Part shown: piece after piece, positions 1-7,913 of the stretch
How positions within the stretch are numbered: position 1 is the first letter of the stretch
How the letters are laid out: the number at the start of each line of letters is the position of its first letter
DNA from: Ancrocorticia sp047602305
GTDB lineage: Bacteria > Actinomycetota > Actinomycetes > Actinomycetales > Actinomycetaceae
Assembly (NCBI GenBank): GCA_047602305.1
Contig: JASGHO010000001.1
Coordinates: 2,790,001-2,854,000 of the forward strand
DNA length: 64,000 bases
Direction of reading: 5' to 3'
Position numbers and translations under genes: made by a program
The notes under the pieces: model-generated
What the model was told of the DNA's origin: nothing
Database searches by the model: none
What the model saw: the letters and a program-made list of their open reading frames with translations, nothing else

Positions 1-2
1 AG

Positions 3-992
3 TTCGATGTGCAGGTGGCCATTCACACCGACACCCTCAACGAGTGTGGTTTCGTGGAGGACACTCGCCGTGCCATCGGTGGGCGCGTCATTCACACCTT
101 CCATACCGAGGGTGCTGGCGGCGGGCACGCCCCGGACATCATCGTGCTGGCGGGCGATCCTAATATTCTTCCCGCTTCCACTAACCCGACGTTGCCCTAC
201 ACGAAGAACACCGCCGAGGAACACCTCGACATGCTCATGGTGTGCCACCACCTCAATCCCAACATTCCGGAGGACGTGGCCTTCGCCGATTCGCGTATCC
301 GCCCCGAGACGATCGCGGCGGAGGACGTGCTCCATGACATGGGCGTGTTCTCCATGACGTCGTCGGATTCCCAGGCGATGGGGCGCGTGGGCGAGGTTAT
401 CACTCGCACCTGGCAGGTTGCGGATCAGATGAAGAAGGCCCGCGGGAAGCTTGACGAGGATCCCGAGGGTGGCGACAACTTCCGCATCAAGCGCTACATC
501 TCCAAGTACACCATCAATCCGGCACTCACCCACGGCATCGCGGACACCGTGGGCAGCGTTGAGGTGGGCAAGTGGGCCGACCTGGTTCTTTGGGATCCGG
601 CGTTCTTCGGGGTGAAGCCTGCCATCATCCTCAAGGGTGGTCAGATTGCGCACGCCCAGATGGGTGACCCGAATGCCTCGATCCCCACGCCGCAGCCGGT
701 GTTCCTGCGCGACATGTTCGGCGGGTTCGGACTGGCTCCCGGTTCAAATTCCATCACCTTCATGTCGCAGGCAGCCATCGAGGCCGGGGTTCCGGCGCGG
801 TTGGGCCTGCGCAAGCAGATTCGCCCGGTACATGGCATCCGCACGTTGAGCAAGGAAGACATGGTGTTCAATGACCAGATGCCGCAGCTGGAAGTCGATC
901 CGCAGACGTATGAGGTGCGCGTGGACGGCACCCTCATCGGCTGCGAACCGGCCGAGGATCTTGCCCTCGCGACTCGCTACTTCCTCTTCTGA
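3..992 (+). CDS. ureC: Urease alpha subunit, C-terminal part (5' truncated by window)
   Basis: Catalytic subunit of nickel urease, which hydrolyses urea to ammonia and carbamate in the cytoplasm. The reading frame is already open at the left edge, so only about the last 330 residues are present; the upstream part with the first nickel histidines and the carbamylated lysine lies outside. Visible conserved blocks: VAIHTDTLNE and HTEGAGGGHAPDI (nickel-ligand and substrate histidines), MVCHHL (the mobile flap histidine) and SSDSQAMGRVGE (the aspartate nickel ligand). The end (LALATRYFLF) is the usual UreC terminus. ureE starts two bases after the stop, so it heads a ureCEFGD operon; ureA and ureB are expected just upstream. 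No damage is seen. Confidence 0.98.
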   Translation, partial: FDVQVAIHTDTLNECGFVEDTRRAIGGRVIHTFHTEGAGGGHAPDIIVLAGDPNILPASTNPTLPYTKNTAEEHLDMLMVCHHLNPNIPEDVAFADSRIRPETIAAEDVLHDMGVFSMTSSDSQAMGRVGEVITRTWQVADQMKKARGKLDEDPEGGDNFRIKRYISKYTINPALTHGIADTVGSVEVGKWADLVLWDPAFFGVKPAIILKGGQIAHAQMGDPNASIPTPQPVFLRDMFGGFGLAPGSNSITFMSQAAIEAGVPARLGLRKQIRPVHGIRTLSKEDMVFNDQMPQLEVDPQTYEVRVDGTLIGCEPAEDLALATRYFLF

Positions 993-994
993 TC

Positions 995-1483
995 ATGATC
1001 ATTACGAAGATTGACGGAAATCTGGAAGATCTCACGGATGAGCAGATCGCTGCGACGCACGTCGAGAAGGTGATCCTTCCCCTCGAGGCACTGCGCAAGA
1101 AGGTGCAGCGAGTGGTGACGGATCATGGACGCGAGTTTGGTCTGCGCTTGGATGGGCCGGGGGATCTCCGCTACGGAGACATCCTGCTGCGTGACGATCA
1201 TGGGCTTGTTGTGGTGGCCGTTGAGTCCAGTGAGGTCCTTGTCATTGCCCCGGAAAGCATCGGGCAGATGGGGGTGGTGGCCCACACGTTGGGCAACCGC
1301 CATCTTCCCGCCCAGTTCTTGGGGGCTGATGAAGAGGTTGAAGGTTTGGAGAGTCACGACGGCGTCATGGTGATCCAGTACGACCACACCGCCGAGCACT
1401 ACCTGGAGCATGCCGGGGTGCGTTACCTGCGCACCACCATGACCATGCCGGTCCCGTTCCATCATGCTGAGCACACGCACTGA
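995..1483 (+). CDS. ureE: Urease accessory protein UreE (nickel metallochaperone)
   Basis: 162-residue nickel-binding chaperone that delivers Ni(II) to the UreDFG-apourease complex. The N-terminal half (LEDLTDEQIAATHVEKVILP) and the central GDILLRDDHGLVVVAVE and VAHTLGNRHLPAQF blocks are typical UreE; the histidine of GNRH is where the dimer-interface nickel site is normally found. The C-terminus carries a short histidine cluster (HHAEHTH), much shorter than the Klebsiella His tail. The ATG is two bases after the ureC stop and the 3' end overlaps the ureF frame by 20 bases, which suggests translational coupling. Confidence 0.95.
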   Translation: MIITKIDGNLEDLTDEQIAATHVEKVILPLEALRKKVQRVVTDHGREFGLRLDGPGDLRYGDILLRDDHGLVVVAVESSEVLVIAPESIGQMGVVAHTLGNRHLPAQFLGADEEVEGLESHDGVMVIQYDHTAEHYLEHAGVRYLRTTMTMPVPFHHAEHTH

Positions 1484-2300
1484 GGTGTTGGGTGTGGGGT
1501 CTGGTGGGACGGGCGTGAGCTCGGATGTGTTGGGCGTGAGCGCTGGCGGGCCGAGCGTGAACTCTGGCGGGCCGACTGTGCTCTCTGGTGAGCAGGTGCA
1601 GTGGGAGCTGCCTGCGTGGCAGCTCCCACTGGCCCAGCTGTGCGACTCCGCTGCGCCCACCGGGGCCTTCAGCCATTCCTATGGGCTGGAGACTTACGTG
1701 GATGCCGGGGTTGTCAGTGATGGCGATACTTTCCTTACATGGCTGCGGGCCATGATCAACGCGTCCCTCACCACGAGCGATGCCTACGCCATGAAGATGC
1801 TGTATGAGTCCGCTTCGGACGGCTCTGTGGATCCGGCCGTGGTTCGCGATGTGGATAACACGCTCTATGCCCAGATTCTGCCGCGTCAGTCACGCGAGGC
1901 CTCCGTGACGATGGGCGGCCGGATGGTGGCCATCGCGCGGATGATCACTCCCTCCGACATGGTCGAGCAGTACTCCCAGGATATTGAGGCACGCAGGTGC
2001 CACGGCCATCCGGCCGTGGCCATCGCCCTGGTGGGGATTGATTTGGGTGCGCCGATCTCCGCAGCTTTGGGTGCCCACCTTCAAGGAGTGGCCACGTCCC
2101 TCACCCAGAACGCGGTGCGGCTCATCCCGCTGGGGCAGAACGCCGGTCAGCGCGCCCTTGCTGCCGCTCGTGAGGATATCGCTGCGGCAGTGGCGCGTGT
2201 CCCGAGCCTGAACCCGTATGAATTCGGTGCAACCGCACCCGGCCTGGAAATTGCACAGATGCGCCATGAACGAATGCGCGCACGCATGTACATGTCCTGA
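1464..2300 (+). CDS. ureF: Urease accessory protein UreF with low-complexity N-terminal extension
   Basis: UreF works with UreG and UreD to load nickel and CO2 into apourease. The conserved part starts near residue 45 (WELPAWQLPLAQLCDSAAPT, then GAFSHSYGLE) and continues to the family-typical end (LEIAQMRHERMRARMYMS). The frame opens at ATG 1464 inside ureE; GTG 1485 is an alternative. Residues about 8-44 are a Gly/Ser/Val-rich imperfect repeat (LGVGSGG, LGVSAGG, SVNSGG) that is not a usual UreF feature and makes the protein about 278 residues, longer than most UreF proteins. Whether this repeat is translated depends on the start used. ureG follows after 14 bases. Confidence 0.93.
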   Translation: MLSTRTEVLGVGSGGTGVSSDVLGVSAGGPSVNSGGPTVLSGEQVQWELPAWQLPLAQLCDSAAPTGAFSHSYGLETYVDAGVVSDGDTFLTWLRAMINASLTTSDAYAMKMLYESASDGSVDPAVVRDVDNTLYAQILPRQSREASVTMGGRMVAIARMITPSDMVEQYSQDIEARRCHGHPAVAIALVGIDLGAPISAALGAHLQGVATSLTQNAVRLIPLGQNAGQRALAAAREDIAAAVARVPSLNPYEFGATAPGLEIAQMRHERMRARMYMS

Positions 2301-2314
2301 ATCGAGGAAATGAA

Positions 2315-2935
2315 ATGAGTACACGAACACTGCGAGTTGGCGTGGGTGGGCCTGTGGGAGCGGGCAAAACCCAGCTAATCGAACGCATTACCCGTGCGTG
2401 GGATGGCAAGGTCTCGATGGCTGCTGTCACGAACGACATCTACACGACCGAGGACGCCAAGATCCTTGCCACGCAGTCGGTGCTCCCGCACGACCGTATC
2501 GTGGGCCTGGAGACCGGTGGGTGCCCGCATACTGCAATTCGTGAGGACACCTCGATGAACGAGGCTGCCGTCCGCGATCTCATCGCCGCGCATCCGGATC
2601 TGGAGATCGTTTTCGTGGAGTCGGGTGGGGACAATCTCTCCGCCACCTTTAGCCCCGAGCTGGTGGACTTCTCCATCTACATCATTGACGTGGCACAGGG
2701 TGAGAAGATTCCGCGCAAGGCCGGTCAGGGCATGATCAAGTCGGATCTCTTCATCATCAACAAGATGGACCTCGCTCCCTACGTGGGTGCGGATCTTGAC
2801 GTGATGCGCTCCGATTCCGTTGCGTTCCGTGGGAATAAGCCCTTCTGCTTCACCAACCTGAAGACGGACGAGGGGCTGGATAAGGTCCTCGAATGGCTCA
2901 GCCACGATGTGCTCATGGAAGATCTGTCCCAGTGA
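2315..2935 (+). CDS. ureG: Urease accessory GTPase UreG
   Basis: 206-residue SIMIBI-class GTPase that supplies GTP energy for urease nickel insertion. The P-loop GPVGAGKTQLIERI is near residue 11; the CPHTAIREDTSMN block near residue 70 holds the metal-binding Cys-Pro-His motif; ESGGDNLSATFSPEL, the NKMDLA guanine-specificity motif and the C-terminal GLDKVLEWL are all present. Length and motif order are standard. A GAGGAAATGAA stretch before ATG 2315 gives a good ribosome binding site. Downstream ureD follows within about 35 bases. Confidence 0.98.
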   Translation: MSTRTLRVGVGGPVGAGKTQLIERITRAWDGKVSMAAVTNDIYTTEDAKILATQSVLPHDRIVGLETGGCPHTAIREDTSMNEAAVRDLIAAHPDLEIVFVESGGDNLSATFSPELVDFSIYIIDVAQGEKIPRKAGQGMIKSDLFIINKMDLAPYVGADLDVMRSDSVAFRGNKPFCFTNLKTDEGLDKVLEWLSHDVLMEDLSQ

Positions 2936-2969
2936 CATCAGATTCACCAGAGTCTACGAGGTGGGCGGA

Positions 2970-3923
2970 GTGACAGTGACAGATCGACCTGTGGGTCATA
3001 CTCAAATCCCGGCGTCTTCCTCGGGCCAGGTACGCCTCCAATCTCCGGTTCCGCGTGGAGCCCAGGCACCTCGTTTGGTTCGCCCACAGGGCTGGCCGGA
3101 TGAGCTGATGGGGGAACTGAGCCTGCGGGTGGATGTTCGCGGCGCTCGCAGCGTGGCCGTGGAGCAGTTCCACTCGGGAGCCCTGCGTGTGGTGCGCCCG
3201 CTCTACCTCGATACCTCCGGTCAGGTGTGCTACACCGTCATCAATCCGGGTGGCGGATACGTGGCGGGGGACGACTATCTCATGGAGATGGACGTACTTC
3301 CCGGAGCTTCGATGCTCCTGACTTCCCAGGCAGCCACCAAGATCTATCGCACCGCGGGGCAACCCGTTCGCCAACACACGAGTGCCCGGGTAGGGGCAGG
3401 GGCCCTCTTCGAGTCCATCCCGGATCAGGTCATTGCTTACCGCGATGCCGTCTACATTCAGACGAGCACGGTTGAGGTGGATCCGCAGGGAAGCTACATC
3501 GCAGCCGAGGTGGTGACGCCCGGCTGGGCACCCGACGGCTCACTTTTCGAGTACGAGAAGATCGTGCTGCGCACGGACATCACACGCCCGGGCCAGTCCG
3601 TCCCGGTGCTGGTGGATGCGCTGGTTCTTGAACCTTCCGCCATGGATGTATCGGGTCTTGGCGGGTTGGATTCCCACACCCACTGTGGAACGCTGCTCGC
3701 GGTTGACCGCCGGGTGGACGCCGATCTCGTTCGCGAGATCGGCGAGCTTGCCGAGCGTTCCCCTGAGCTTCTCGCGGGAGTGAGTCTCGCGCCGGGGCCT
3801 GCTCTGGCGCTCCGCGTGTTGGGCAACAATACCGAGACAATCACGAATCTTCTCCTGGATGTTGACGCCCATCTGCGCCGTCGTTGGTTCAACCAGGATC
3901 GAATCGACTTCCGCAAACAGTAA
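2970..3923 (+). CDS. ureD: Urease accessory protein UreD (UreH)
   Basis: Scaffold protein that binds apourease and recruits UreF and UreG. Conserved UreD blocks include LRVVRPLYLD, INPGGGYVAGDDYLMEMDV, MLLTSQAATKIYRT and EYEKIVLRTDI. The frame is open from GTG 2907 inside ureG, but that would prepend non-conserved residues; I chose GTG 2970 because GAGGTGGG at 2958-2965 sits at the right distance. GTG 2961 and GTG 2976 cannot be excluded. It is the last urease gene; a urea channel follows after about 155 bases. UreD after UreG is a common actinobacterial order. Confidence 0.93.
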   Translation: MTVTDRPVGHTQIPASSSGQVRLQSPVPRGAQAPRLVRPQGWPDELMGELSLRVDVRGARSVAVEQFHSGALRVVRPLYLDTSGQVCYTVINPGGGYVAGDDYLMEMDVLPGASMLLTSQAATKIYRTAGQPVRQHTSARVGAGALFESIPDQVIAYRDAVYIQTSTVEVDPQGSYIAAEVVTPGWAPDGSLFEYEKIVLRTDITRPGQSVPVLVDALVLEPSAMDVSGLGGLDSHTHCGTLLAVDRRVDADLVREIGELAERSPELLAGVSLAPGPALALRVLGNNTETITNLLLDVDAHLRRRWFNQDRIDFRKQ

Positions 3924-4078
3924 TCCTGCAAACACATGGCCCAGTAGTGCGTGACTGAATGCCCACTCGCTTCGTACGGAACGTAGTTAGTTCACACGGA
4001 ACCTGGTCACCACAGATCACGCTCGCTCACCGAGTACTCACCAGATCCTGTGTCCACTCACCACACCTTGGAGGAATC

Positions 4079-4981
4079 ATGAATACAGTGCCAGCCGCCC
4101 GGCCACGACGCCTTGACGCCGCACAGAGCCTGCCACTGGGAGTCAGCCAGATCTATCTGCAGGACAACTGGATGGTCGGCGCTCTCATGATTGTCGGTTT
4201 CGCGGTGTATTCGATACCGATGGCACTTCTCGTCGTCGTCGGAACGATCGTCGCGACGGTGTCGGCGCACTTTGTTGGAAAGTCGATTGAGCACGGCCTT
4301 CAGGGTTACTGTGGTGCGCTCGTGGGAGCAGCCGCCTGGACCACGTTCGGCGAGCTGTGGCCCGCCTTCCTCGTGACTTTCGTGGGCGCCGCAGCCTGCC
4401 CCGCTGTGACCGAGGCGCTCGCGGCCTTCTTCTCCGTTGCGCGGCGCCAAAGCGGACCACTCCCGGTTCTCACCGCTCCGTTCTGTGTGGTCAGCGGTCT
4501 CGTGGCGTTAACCGCGCGCGCCCTCATGGAACCTGCACCGGCTGCCGCCCCCATCGAAGCGGGCAACACGGCGCTACAATTGCTCGAAGGAACCCTGGCC
4601 GGAATTGGTCAGGTGGTTTTCTGCCAGAGTTGGTTGAGCGGACTCATCCTCCTGGGCGCGCTCTTCCTTGCAGGATGGAAGACAGGTGCGGCTGCTCTCC
4701 TGGGCAGCGCCCTGGGCACAGTGACGATGTGGATCGCGGGCATTAGCCCCGCCGAGTTGAGTGCGGGACTCGCCGGCTACAATCCTGCCCTCACAGCGAT
4801 TGCGCTCGCGGCCGTGTTTCTTCGTCCCGGCCCGCGCGCGTGGGTGATCGCTGTTCTTGGGTCTGTTGTCACGGTCGGTGTCTGTGAACTTCTCAAGCTC
4901 ACTCCCATCCCCGTGTACACCTGGCCATTCATCCTCGTGACCTGGCTGTGCTTGCTGATCTGGGATGGCGAGCGGCAGTAG
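4079..4981 (+). CDS. UT-family urea transporter
   Basis: About 300-residue integral membrane protein of the urea transporter (UT) family, a channel-like facilitator of urea uptake. Two internal halves each show the family's aromatic-Pro-Phe signature: LPVLTAPFCVVS near residue 128 and IPVYTWPFILVTW near the end. GQVVFCQSWLSGLILLGALF and GYNPALTAIALAAVFL also match conserved UT regions. ATG 4079 is chosen because TTGGAGGAATC lies just upstream; the open frame extends back to 3959 without supporting features. Position right behind ureCEFGD supports urea as substrate. At least eight hydrophobic segments are visible. Confidence 0.92.
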   Translation: MNTVPAARPRRLDAAQSLPLGVSQIYLQDNWMVGALMIVGFAVYSIPMALLVVVGTIVATVSAHFVGKSIEHGLQGYCGALVGAAAWTTFGELWPAFLVTFVGAAACPAVTEALAAFFSVARRQSGPLPVLTAPFCVVSGLVALTARALMEPAPAAAPIEAGNTALQLLEGTLAGIGQVVFCQSWLSGLILLGALFLAGWKTGAAALLGSALGTVTMWIAGISPAELSAGLAGYNPALTAIALAAVFLRPGPRAWVIAVLGSVVTVGVCELLKLTPIPVYTWPFILVTWLCLLIWDGERQ

Positions 4982-5338
4982 CCAGTAATTCAGTAGCCCT
5001 GGAATGACAAGCTGTTGGAGTGAGGGACTGACGGTGTGAGGGAATGACGAACTGTTGGAGTGACGAACGGGCAGGACACGCCGTCATTGCCCTGAAACCC
5101 TACTTCTTCGCCGCCCGCGCGTGCCGTCGTCACTCTGAACTACGTACTATTGCTGGGTCCTCACCACTCGATAGGTCCCGCGGGAGCGTAAACGTGGTAT
5201 TTCAATTCACGTAAACGTGGTACTTGAAAAACATCTCCGGAATCCCGCACCCTGTGTACCCATGGCACACGAGATGCGGGATTACGGAGATGGATTTTCC
5301 CGCGAACGGGCCGGACGCGCCGTCGTCGTCCCGAAACT
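4982..5338. other. Intergenic repeat-rich region between urea channel and MFS gene
   Basis: No convincing gene. Contents in order: an imperfect ~25-bp direct repeat at about 5002-5026 and 5041-5065 (ggaatgac..gctgttggagtga); a decayed copy (5064-5116) of the 3' end and downstream flank of the neighbouring MFS gene; two copies of the 13-mer cgtaaacgtggta at 5187-5199 and 5210-5222; and a 72-bp hairpin at 5227-5298 (family A). A GC-rich gap of this kind between convergent genes would be expected to hold terminators. Confidence 0.7.
5227..5298. repeat. Dispersed palindromic repeat, family A, copy 1
   Basis: Long hairpin: the left arm catctccggaatcccgca pairs with the right arm tgcgggattacggagatg (one mismatch), flanked by A-rich and T-rich ends. 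The loop carries gtgtacccatggcacac, itself partly self-complementary. A related copy with the same loop pattern lies at 25188-25262. The A-run before and T-run after the stem would let it act as a bidirectional terminator for the convergent urea channel and MFS genes. Confidence 0.85.
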
Positions 5339-6697
5339 CTACTTCTCCGCCGCATGTGCCCTCACCGGGATGAAGGCGAGCAGGCCCACGAGCAGCACCA
5401 GTGCGATGCCGAGGATGCCGAAGTAGGCCACCTCGGACTTGGCTACCCCGAAGGCTCCGGCGGCGATGGTGATCGAGGTGGCATACATGAAGGGTGCCAT
5501 GAAGGAGACGGCACGGCCCGTGGTTGCATACAACCCGAAGAGTTCGCCTTCTTCGCCCGGGGGAGCGATGCGCGCGAGGTAGGTGCGCGAGGAGGATTGG
5601 GTGGGGCCCACGAAGATGCACAGGATGAGGCCGAATATCCAGAACATCGTGGTGGAGTCGAGCTGGATGGGTCCGAGGTTGACGCCGGCGTGGAAGAAGA
5701 AAATCACCATGCCGGAGAACACCATGAGCACGAGCGAGAGGATGATGACGGCGCGCGAACCGAGTTTGTCGTCGAGGCGCCCGAATACGATGGTGGCGAT
5801 ACCGGCCACCACGTTGGCGGCGATGCCGAAGATGAGTACCTGGCCCGGTGAGAATCCGAAGGCGGCCGCGGCGAGTACGCCACCGAAGGAGAACACTCCG
5901 GCGAGGCCGTCGCGGTAGATGGCCGAGGAGATGAGGAACCACACCACCGAGCGATCCTCGCGCCAGAAGCGCACGAGCGAGCGGATGACCTGCCGATATG
6001 CCTCGGCAATCCCGCTGGTCTGATCGCCCACGGGCGGGCGGTTCTTGCCCGTGATCATGAGTGGGAGGGCGGAGAGCAGGAACCAGATCGCGGCGATGAT
6101 CATCGAGACGCGGATGTTCTGGCCGTCCTTCGACGTCACCCCGAACCAGCCGACCTCCGGCGCGATGAACCCCACGTAGAGGATCGCCAACAGCACGATG
6201 CCGCCCACGTACCCCATTCCCCAGCCGAAACCGGAGACTCGGCCCACGGTTTTTGGCGTGGAGACGTCGGTGACCATCGAGTTGTACACCACCGAGCCGA
6301 TTTCGAAGATGATGTTGCCGAGCGCCAGCAGGATCAGCCCGAGCCACATGTAGAAGCCGCCACCGTCCGGTTTGACGAAGAACAGCAGCGCCATAATAAC
6401 GACGACGCCGACAGTCGCCAGCGTCAGCGACGTATTGCGTTTGCCGGAGCGGTCGGTCCACTGCCCGACGGCGGGCGCGGTGAGCGCAACGAAGATGCCC
6501 GCCGCGGCCAGCACCCATCCGAGCAGGGAGTTCGCGTCCGGCCCGAAGAGCTTGTCGTTGGCGAGATAGGTGGCGAACACGAAGGTGGTGACCACGGCGT
6601 TGAATGCCGCCGATCCCCAATCCCAGATGGCCCACGTCCAGACTCCACGGTTGAGGAACCCGTAGGAGCGGCGCTTGTCTGTCGAACTCATGGCCAC
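5339..6697 (-). CDS. MFS transporter of the Atg22/UMF1 type
   Basis: 452-residue membrane protein with about 12 hydrophobic segments. The N-terminal YGFLNRGVWTWAIWDWGSAAFNAVVTTFVFATY is typical of the Atg22-like UMF1 MFS family, as is the APAVGQWTDRSGKR loop between segments 2 and 3 (the MFS A-motif position). TYLARIAPPGEEGELFGLYATTGRAVSFMAPF is the family's late conserved block. Substrate is unknown; eukaryotic Atg22 exports amino acids from the vacuole, but bacterial relatives are uncharacterised. The start could also be ATG 6691. The gene is transcribed toward the urea channel and stands alone. Confidence 0.85.
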   Translation of the reverse strand: MAMSSTDKRRSYGFLNRGVWTWAIWDWGSAAFNAVVTTFVFATYLANDKLFGPDANSLLGWVLAAAGIFVALTAPAVGQWTDRSGKRNTSLTLATVGVVVIMALLFFVKPDGGGFYMWLGLILLALGNIIFEIGSVVYNSMVTDVSTPKTVGRVSGFGWGMGYVGGIVLLAILYVGFIAPEVGWFGVTSKDGQNIRVSMIIAAIWFLLSALPLMITGKNRPPVGDQTSGIAEAYRQVIRSLVRFWREDRSVVWFLISSAIYRDGLAGVFSFGGVLAAAAFGFSPGQVLIFGIAANVVAGIATIVFGRLDDKLGSRAVIILSLVLMVFSGMVIFFFHAGVNLGPIQLDSTTMFWIFGLILCIFVGPTQSSSRTYLARIAPPGEEGELFGLYATTGRAVSFMAPFMYATSITIAAGAFGVAKSEVAYFGILGIALVLLVGLLAFIPVRAHAAEK

Positions 6698-6774
6698 ACC
6701 TTACGTGGTCCGGCCCGCCCCGGTCAGTAGGTGACCGGGAATTCGCCGTCGTTGATCACGCCGTCGTCGATCAT

Positions 6775-6880
6775 GGGATTCTTCCTGCGTCCATTTCGGA
6801 CAGGTAACTCTTTCTTGGATAGTCGACCCGGCGGAGGGTGCTGGATCCGTTACCTGTCCGAAGATCCGTTACCTCTTCGG
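6775..6880. repeat. ~105-bp direct repeat, copy 1 (left of toxin-antitoxin cassette)
   Basis: Shares most of its length with 7659-7763, from gggattcttcctgcg through ggacaggtaactctttcttg to agatccgttacctct; the middle (around 6830-6840) is divergent. Internally cggacaggtaac (6798-6809) is the inverted partner of gttacctgtccg (6850-6861). No coding frame in this copy is convincing. Together the two copies bracket the toxin-antitoxin genes. Confidence 0.85.
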
Positions 6881-7119
6881 TTTGAGGCCCGGGCTCAGAT
6901 TCAGGTTCAGTCTGGGCGGTAGTCGCGGATGAATTCGAGCGAACTCCTGATTGACTGCCCCATGCGTCGATACTCGCACCACGGTGGTTAATGCACCGTA
7001 TTTGGGAAGGACCCCGTCAAAATCGGGGGTTTGAGGTGATTTCCGGTGCGTTATCGGCATCCTGCCCAGTATGAGCCCTGTCCGAGCGGTTCCGGCTGTT
7101 TCTTTGCGAGAATCAAGGC
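6881..7119. other. Non-coding stretch upstream of toxin-antitoxin cassette
   Basis: About 240 bases after the left direct repeat in which I see no gene, RNA or clear repeat. A 63-residue minus-strand frame crosses it but has no recognisable features and no ribosome binding site. Confidence 0.5.
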
Positions 7120-7154
7120 TTGAGTGCTTCCGTATTACGTAATACGATTAATGT
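7120..7154 (+). promoter_or_regulatory. Promoter with embedded palindromic operator for toxin-antitoxin pair; likely leaderless start
   Basis: A -35-like TTGAGT (7120-7125) is followed after 17 bases by TACGAT (7143-7148), and the antitoxin ATG is only six bases further, where transcription would begin. The 16-bp perfect palindrome cgtattacgtaatacg (7131-7146) fills the spacer and overlaps the -10. No ribosome binding site precedes the ATG. This is the arrangement expected for an RHH antitoxin that represses its own leaderless promoter. Assignment is by pattern only. Confidence 0.65.
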
Positions 7155-7415
7155 ATGGGTAAGCGAATGATTCAGGGGCACGAAGTTTCTGACGAGCAGG
7201 TGCAAGTGTGGGCTGACGAAGCCGAGGTTGGCTACGACGTTGATGAGTTGCGCAAACGGTGGGGGCGTCCGCCGCGAGCAGAGCATGCGTCGCGAGTGGT
7301 GCCAACGCGGTTCTCCGACGCGGAGCTTGCTGAGCTGACGAAACGCGCGGAGCGCGAGGGGTTGGATCGTTCCGCAGCGATCCGTGCTGCCGTGCGCGAG
7401 TGGGCGAACGCGTGA
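7155..7415 (+). CDS. Ribbon-helix-helix-type antitoxin
   Basis: 86-residue protein. The C-terminal RVVPTRFSDAELAELTKRAEREGLDRSAAIRAAVREWANA looks like a CopG/RHH DNA-binding domain: a short strand followed by two helices. The N-terminal half is acidic (DEQVQVWADEAEVGYDVDEL) and resembles antitoxins found in two-gene actinobacterial cassettes. The next gene overlaps its stop by the GTGA arrangement. Probable role: neutralise the following toxin and repress transcription at the palindrome just upstream. Confidence 0.75.
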   Translation: MGKRMIQGHEVSDEQVQVWADEAEVGYDVDELRKRWGRPPRAEHASRVVPTRFSDAELAELTKRAEREGLDRSAAIRAAVREWANA

Positions 7416-7651
7416 TTGTTTCGCCGTCCGCGCGCAAACACGGGATCAAAGATGACGATGCGATCGCCGCCGCTCTTTCAGTCCTTGCCGGTGGGCCACT
7501 TGACGATGAGAATCCGCAACGCGAATTGCGTATTGGACTGGACACCTCAGGGCGACTACTCGAAATCGTTGTGCTGCTCTGGGATGACGGCGAAGTCGAG
7601 ATCATCCACGCAATGAAAGCCCGGGCCAAGTATCGACGGCTCGTGTTTTAA
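7412..7651 (+). CDS. Small toxin-like protein, partner of RHH antitoxin
   Basis: 79-residue protein when started at GTG 7412, which overlaps the antitoxin stop as GTGA; an in-frame GTG at 7400 is an alternative. The pattern SPSARKHGIKDDDAIAAALS, LRIGLDTSGRLLEIVVLLWDDGEVEIIHAMKARAKYRRL matches small actinobacterial toxin-like proteins with a BrnT/RelE-like layout (helix, then strands, then His-Ala-Met and KYRR end). Enzymatic action, presumably RNA cleavage, is inference. The right-hand ~105-bp direct repeat begins eight bases after the stop. Confidence 0.65.
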   Translation: MIVSPSARKHGIKDDDAIAAALSVLAGGPLDDENPQRELRIGLDTSGRLLEIVVLLWDDGEVEIIHAMKARAKYRRLVF

Positions 7652-7658
7652 CTTTGTG

Positions 7659-7763
7659 GGGATTCTTCCTGCGCCCATTTCGGACAGGTAACTCTTTCTT
7701 GGATAGTCGACCCGAACAAAGGGTGCTGAACCCGTCACCTGTCTGAAGATCCGTTACCTCTCC
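7659..7763. repeat. ~105-bp direct repeat, copy 2 (right of toxin-antitoxin cassette)
   Basis: Second copy of the repeat at 6775-6880 in the same orientation. The left 55 bases are nearly identical; the right part keeps gggtgctg and the cacctgtc..agatccgttacctct segment with a few substitutions. It begins directly behind the toxin stop codon. Confidence 0.85.
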
Positions 7764-7913
7764 GAGCAACGGATGCCCTTCTGAGCAACGGACACCCTCC
7801 AAAACCGCCCACCGCCCCATTTGTGCCGACCATATACCGGTCAGGACGTGACACCCAGCCCTTCTTGCCGCCCGATCATGCCGCATTTGCCCGCTTAACG
7901 ATAGTCTTAGGGG

